Below, piece after piece: positions 62,301 to 64,000 of a DNA stretch of 64,000 nt. Source of the stretch: Chrysophaeum taylorii (taxonomy: Eukaryota > Sar > Pelagophyceae > Pelagomonadales > Pelagomonadaceae). How positions within the stretch are numbered: the stretch's first letter is position 1; each line of letters opens with the position of its first letter. Made by a program: the position numbers and the translations under genes. Location of the stretch: assembly GCA_029834535.1 (NCBI GenBank), contig JAQMWT010000044.1:310001-374000 (forward strand). Direction: 5' to 3'. The notes beneath the pieces were generated by a model. It was not told the DNA's origin. It made no database searches and saw only the letters and a program-made list of their open reading frames with translations.

Positions 62301-64000
62301 AAACGACCAACGTTTTCCCGTTGTTCGCGCCCTGCGCGTTCTGATCCCCAAAGTCGAACAGGTTCCAAGTGTCGCCCGCCTGTTGCGTGACCACGTACAC
62401 GTTCTCGGATGGTTCGATCGAGAGCGCGAGCGCCTCGATGTCATCCCAGCTTTTGAACCAACCCGGGAGAAAGGACGTATTCACGCCGCTCTGGAACCGC
62501 ACGTTATCGAGCGGGAGTCCGTCGTTGACGTAGCTCGGTCCTCGATCTTGAAAATTCGATGCGATCTCGATGCTGGCGCCATCGTCTTTTCGCGTCAGGT
62601 TGCCACCGATGACGATGGGTCCGTAGATGGACTTCGCCGAGATGTCTGCGTCGTCCCGAGTGATGAGCGCGTACTGCCGAAATTTGGTTATCAGCTTGGT
62701 GTACACATCGTCCTCCTCGCAAGAATAAGTCGTAGCATTCGGCGGGCACACACCATCGCTCGCCGAGGGAGTGAGCGTCGTCGGAGCTGGCACGAGCACC
62801 GAGCTTGGCAGGGCTGTCGGTGTTTCGAGCGGTCCATGTGATGGTGTCCTTGTAGGGCCGGCGGCAAATGGAGTGCTCGTTGGCTGTGCCGTGGGCGCAC
62901 TGATTGGCGAACCAGAGAGACTGACTGTCGGAACTGGCAGCGGCGCCAAGCTTGGCAAAGCTGTCGGTGTCGGGCACGAACATTCGTATTCGCCAGTATA
63001 CCCTCTTCCGTGGAGTTCGATGCCGTTCAAATCGTTTCCGTCGTATGACTTGGCGACGATGAAGCCGTCGACGTAGCCTATGTTTTGGTTCAGGAGTTCG
63101 ACGTGCGCGAACGGAGCGAGCACGGATGGTCCGAACTGTCGACCTCCGCCGTCGGTGAGAACAACGTCCGCGGTTCCGAGGAAAACGACCAACGTTTTCC
63201 CGTTGTTCGCGCCCTGCGCGTTCTGATCCCCAAAGTCGAACAGGTTCCAAGTGTCGCCCGCCTGTTGCGTGACCACGTACACGTTCTCGGATGGTTCGAT
63301 CGAGAGCGCGAGCGCCTCGATGTCATCCCAGCTTTTGAACCAACCCGGGAGAAAGGACGTATTCACGCCGCTCTGGAACCGCACGTTATCGAGCGGGAGT
63401 CCGTCGTTGACGTAGCTCGGTCCTCGATCTTGAAAATTCGATGCGATCTCGATGCTGGCGCCATCGTCTTTTCGCGTCAGGTTGCCACCGATGACGATGG
63501 GTCCGTAGATGGACTTCGCCGAGATGTCTGCGTCGTCCCGAGTGATGAGCGCGTACTGCCGAAATTTGGTTATCAGCTTGGTGTACACATCGTCCTCCTC
63601 GCAAGAATAAGTCGTAGCATTCGGCGGGCACACACCATCGCTCGCCGAGGGAGTGAGCGTCGTCGGAGCTGGCACGAGCACCGAGCTTGGCAGGGCTGTC
63701 GGTGTTTCGAGCGGTCCATGTGATGGTGTCCTTGTAGGGCCGGCGGCAAATGGAGTGCTCGTTGGCTGTGCCGTGGGCGCACTGATTGGCGAACCAGAGA
63801 GACTGACTGTCGGAACTGGCAGCGGCGCCAAGCTTGGCAAAGCTGTCGGTGTCGGGCACGAACATTCGTATTCGCCAGTATACCCTCTTCCGTGGAGTTC
63901 GATGCCGTTCAAATCGTTTCCGTCGTATGACTTGGCGACGATGAAGCCGTCGACGTAGCCTATGTTTTGGTTCAGGAGTTCGACGTGCGCGAACGGAGCG
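56350..64000 (-). CDS. Giant repetitive surface protein with choice-of-anchor A domains and membrane-spanning C-terminus (5' partial)
   Basis: More than 2,540 codons are open without a stop; the 5' end lies beyond the window. From the N-terminal side it has about five tandem 294-residue units, each a choice-of-anchor A-type adhesive domain (YGPIVIGGNLTRKDDGASIE, NVYVVTQQAGDTWNLFDFGD, GPSVLAPFAHVELLNQNIGY, DGFIVAKSYDGNDLNGIELH) plus a short Pro/Thr linker. Then come a long Pro/Thr/Ser linker (58210-59440), one diverged domain copy (57560-58230), a unique beta-rich segment with RRRLSETVFYTGEFAI, and about five or six hydrophobic helices (56600-57090, e.g. VAVGIITLAGLIVV, IGLAIIAARVLFSLL). An acidic cytoplasmic-like tail ends the protein. 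A cell-surface adhesive role is likely. Each unit has Cys pairs (VCPPN, YSC, YECSCP) suited to disulfides. Confidence 0.85.
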   Translation of the reverse strand, partial: APFAHVELLNQNIGYVDGFIVAKSYDGNDLNGIELHGRGYTGEYECSCPTPTALPSLAPLPVPTVSLSGSPISAPTAQPTSTPFAAGPTRTPSHGPLETPTALPSSVLVPAPTTLTPSASDGVCPPNATTYSCEEDDVYTKLITKFRQYALITRDDADISAKSIYGPIVIGGNLTRKDDGASIEIASNFQDRGPSYVNDGLPLDNVRFQSGVNTSFLPGWFKSWDDIEALALSIEPSENVYVVTQQAGDTWNLFDFGDQNAQGANNGKTLVVFLGTADVVLTDGGGRQFGPSVLAPFAHVELLNQNIGYVDGFIVAKSYDGNDLNGIELHGRGYTGEYECSCPTPTALPSLAPLPVPTVSLSGSPISAPTAQPTSTPFAAGPTRTPSHGPLETPTALPSSVLVPAPTTLTPSASDGVCPPNATTYSCEEDDVYTKLITKFRQYALITRDDADISAKSIYGPIVIGGNLTRKDDGASIEIASNFQDRGPSYVNDGLPLDNVRFQSGVNTSFLPGWFKSWDDIEALALSIEPSENVYVVTQQAGDTWNLFDFGDQNAQGANNGKTLVVFLGTADVVLTDGGGRQFGPSVLAPFAHVELLNQNIGYVDGFIVAKSYDGNDLNGIELHGRGYTGEYECSCPTPTALPSLAPLPVPTVSLSGSPISAPTAQSTSTPFAAGPTRTPSHGPLETPTALPSSVLVPAPTTLTPSASDGVCPPNATTYSCEEDDVYTKLITKFRQYALITRDDADISAKSIYGPIVIGGNLTRKDDGASIEIASNFQDRGPSYVNDGLPLDNVRFQSGVNTSFLPGWFKSWDDIEALALSIEPSENVYVVTQQAGDTWNLFDFGDQNAQGANNGKTLVVFLGTADVVLTDGGGRQFGPSVLAPFAHVELLNQNIGYVDGFIVAKSYDGNDLNGIELHGRGYTGEYECSCPTPTALPSLAPLPVPTVSLSGSPISAPTAQSTSTPFAAGPTRTPSHGPLETPTALPSSVLVPAPTTLTPSASDGVCPPNATTYSCEEDDVYTKLITKFRQYALITRDDADISAKSIYGPIVIGGNLTRKDDGASIEIASNFQDRGPSYVNDGLPLDNVRFQSGVNTSFLPGWFKSWDDIEALALSIEPSENVYVVTQQAGDTWNLFDFGDQNAQGANNGKTLVVFLGTADVLLTDGGGRQFGPSVLAPFAHVELLNQNIGYVDGFIVAKSYDGNDLNGIELHGRGYTGEYECSCPTPTALPSLAPLPVPTVSLSGSPVSAPTAQPTSTPFAAGPTRTPSHGPLETPTALPSSVLVPAPTTLTPSASDGVCPPNATTYSCEEDDVYTKLITKFRQYALITRDDADISAKSIYGPIVIGGNLTRKDDGASIEIASNFQDRGPSYVNDGLPLDNVRFQSGVNTSFLPGWFKSWDDIEALALSIEPSENVYVVTQQAGDTWNLFDFGDQNAQGANNGKTLVVFLGTADVVLTDGGGRQFGPSVLAPFAHVELLNQNIGYVDGFIVAKSYDGNDLNGIELHGRGYTGEYECSCPTPTALPSLAPLPVPTVGLSGSPISAPTAQPTSTPFAAGPTRTPSQGPLATPTALPSSAPLQAPTVSPSASPVSAPTAQPTSTPFAAGPTRTPSQGPHAAPTALRSLAPVPDPTVSPSGSPVSAPTLQPTSTPLAGPTSAPSRGPLAAPTAFPSATPLQAPTVSPSGLPISAPTLQPTSTPLAGPTSGPSRGPLPAPTALRSLAPVPDPTVSPSGSPVSAPTLQPTSTPLAGPTSAPSRGPLAAPTALPSSAPVPDPTVSPSGSPISAPTSQPTSTPLAGPTSAPSRGPLAAPTALPSATPLQAPTVSPSGLPISAPTLQPTSTPLAGPTSGPSRGPLPAPTALPSLAPVPDPTVSPSGSPISAPTSQPSSTPLAGPTSAPSQGPLAAPTALPSSAPVPAPTTRDGVCPPNGTTFSCEENDVYSKLITKFRQYTLITRDDADIAAKTIYGPIVIGGNLTRKDGGDSIEIASNFQDQGPSYVNDGLPLDNVRFQSGVNTSFLPGWFKSWEDIEALALSIEPAENVYVVTQQAGDTWNLFDFGDQNSQGANNGKTLVVFLGTADVLLTDGGGRQFGPSVLAPFAHVELLNQNIGYVDGFIVAKSYNGNDLNGIELHGRGYTGEYECSCPKTSSAAAAAASGDSMILSTMSVLDAEDAEIDMANNSAHLYVGDTFALSYTFRASAQNVRVKTLLCANGDDVEPCREFSDLIANESFVQAGTVVSTHTLPSPSLGVPRYDYRFVTYVVAAATGGGRRRLSETVFYTGEFAILEDEAASSQQHRSFSSSSSSNCYVAVGIITLAGLIVVGRKRSPFLYFAVCDAGCDFLFVCLRHGVYSWIGLAIIAARVLFSLLATKKYLEPSLVVGIAFSPWLLLPGTIITTGSPRVYARAIAISAASSALQLVTKIAFLILADPDYATALGFFTNLVVLAYGMLQFFRSRGLYAAPSFAGFLDDSIDELFIEIDEIPSDNKPNPLLVDVPPKELREIVEVSEYKDDDLFATDPLPPDDVFLSLEEEEEGAYARRTGIFFSETA
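58210..59440 (-). repeat. Pro/Thr/Ser-rich tandem repeat linker in the adhesin gene
   Basis: Roughly eight units of about 150 bp encode variants of SPSGSPISAPTSQPTSTPLA with GPTSAPSRGPLAAPTALPSS. Several units are nearly identical in DNA. Probably a stiff, glycosylated stalk. Confidence 0.85.
59440..64000 (-). repeat. 882-bp tandem repeat array in the adhesin gene
   Basis: About 5.2 units with an exact 882-bp period (294 codons), almost identical to one another; only scattered substitutions distinguish them (for example VVLTDGG versus VLLTDGG, and APTAQS versus APTAQP). The array continues past the window edge, so copy number is unknown. Confidence 0.95.

Noticed and set aside
58167-63865. 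Arg/His-rich minus-strand frames overlapping the adhesin (248 and 401 aa)
   Set aside because: Frame-shifted readings of the same repeats; the anchor-A frame alone shows a real domain and runs uninterrupted through the unique C-terminus.
58118-63958. Long plus-strand open frames (476 and repeated 212 aa) opposite the adhesin gene
   Set aside because: They repeat with the same 882-bp period, have compositions expected from the complement of Pro/Thr-rich coding DNA and lack recognisable domains. They are shadows of the minus-strand gene.
59440-64000. CRISPR-like array
   Set aside because: The repeats are 882 bp, directly adjoining and protein-coding, with no short repeats separated by unique spacers.
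1-64000. tRNA or rRNA genes
   Set aside because: Scanning by eye for the conserved T-arm pattern and rRNA blocks found none that could be supported; a tRNAscan or Infernal run would be decisive.

Overview
This window looks like a transposon-rich stretch of nuclear DNA from a unicellular eukaryote, most likely a microalga or related protist. The evidence is: LTR retrotransposons of both Ty3/gypsy and Ty1/copia type, several families of cut-and-paste DNA transposon remnants, a GT-AG intron candidate, eukaryote-specific domains (an AP2 DNA-binding domain, a POLE3-like histone fold, EF-hands, a CZIB/UPF0587 homologue), and a giant Pro/Thr-rich surface protein of a style common in heterokont algae. 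The assignment to heterokonts is inference at low confidence. I saw no bacterial operon structure.

Layout. 1-8.6 kb: mostly decayed sequence with simple repeats, a 26-bp minisatellite, weak transposase-like remnants and one plausible small gene (6271-6507, minus). 8.7-13.6 kb: a broken Ty3/gypsy element whose reverse transcriptase is interrupted by a 362-bp SINE-like insertion with a 12-bp target duplication. 14.2-22.8 kb: hAT-like and PIF/Harbinger-like DNA transposon remnants. 22.8-27.6 kb: low-information sequence with one spliced gene candidate. 27.7-35.3 kb: an island of apparently real host genes (histone-fold/AP2 fusion, ankyrin protein, EF-hand protein, CZIB-like protein) interrupted by a third copy of the hAT-like family and a PIF1-helicase remnant. 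35.3-43.2 kb: more remnants (Helitron-type helicase, DUF659-type hAT, SINE-like copies, minisatellites). 43.2-55.4 kb: a nearly complete Ty1/copia-like element of about 12.2 kb with matching LTRs. 56.35 kb to the window end: the minus-strand surface adhesin, which runs off the window and contains about five nearly identical 882-bp repeats.

The most interesting object is the copia-like element. Between its protease and its integrase it carries a decayed C5-cytosine DNA methyltransferase, and after pol it has an extra 661-codon ORF. Five copies of a 20-bp motif encoding (T/N)-(E/A)-x-S-L-N-(Y/stop) sit at the boundaries between successive domains. This is the pattern expected of processing sites cut by the element's own protease. 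The element is broken by several stops and frameshifts, so what is seen is a fossil of the system.

Among host genes, the fusion of a POLE3/Dpb4-type histone fold to an AP2 domain and a CZIB-family protein that has lost all four zinc-binding cysteines are both unusual.
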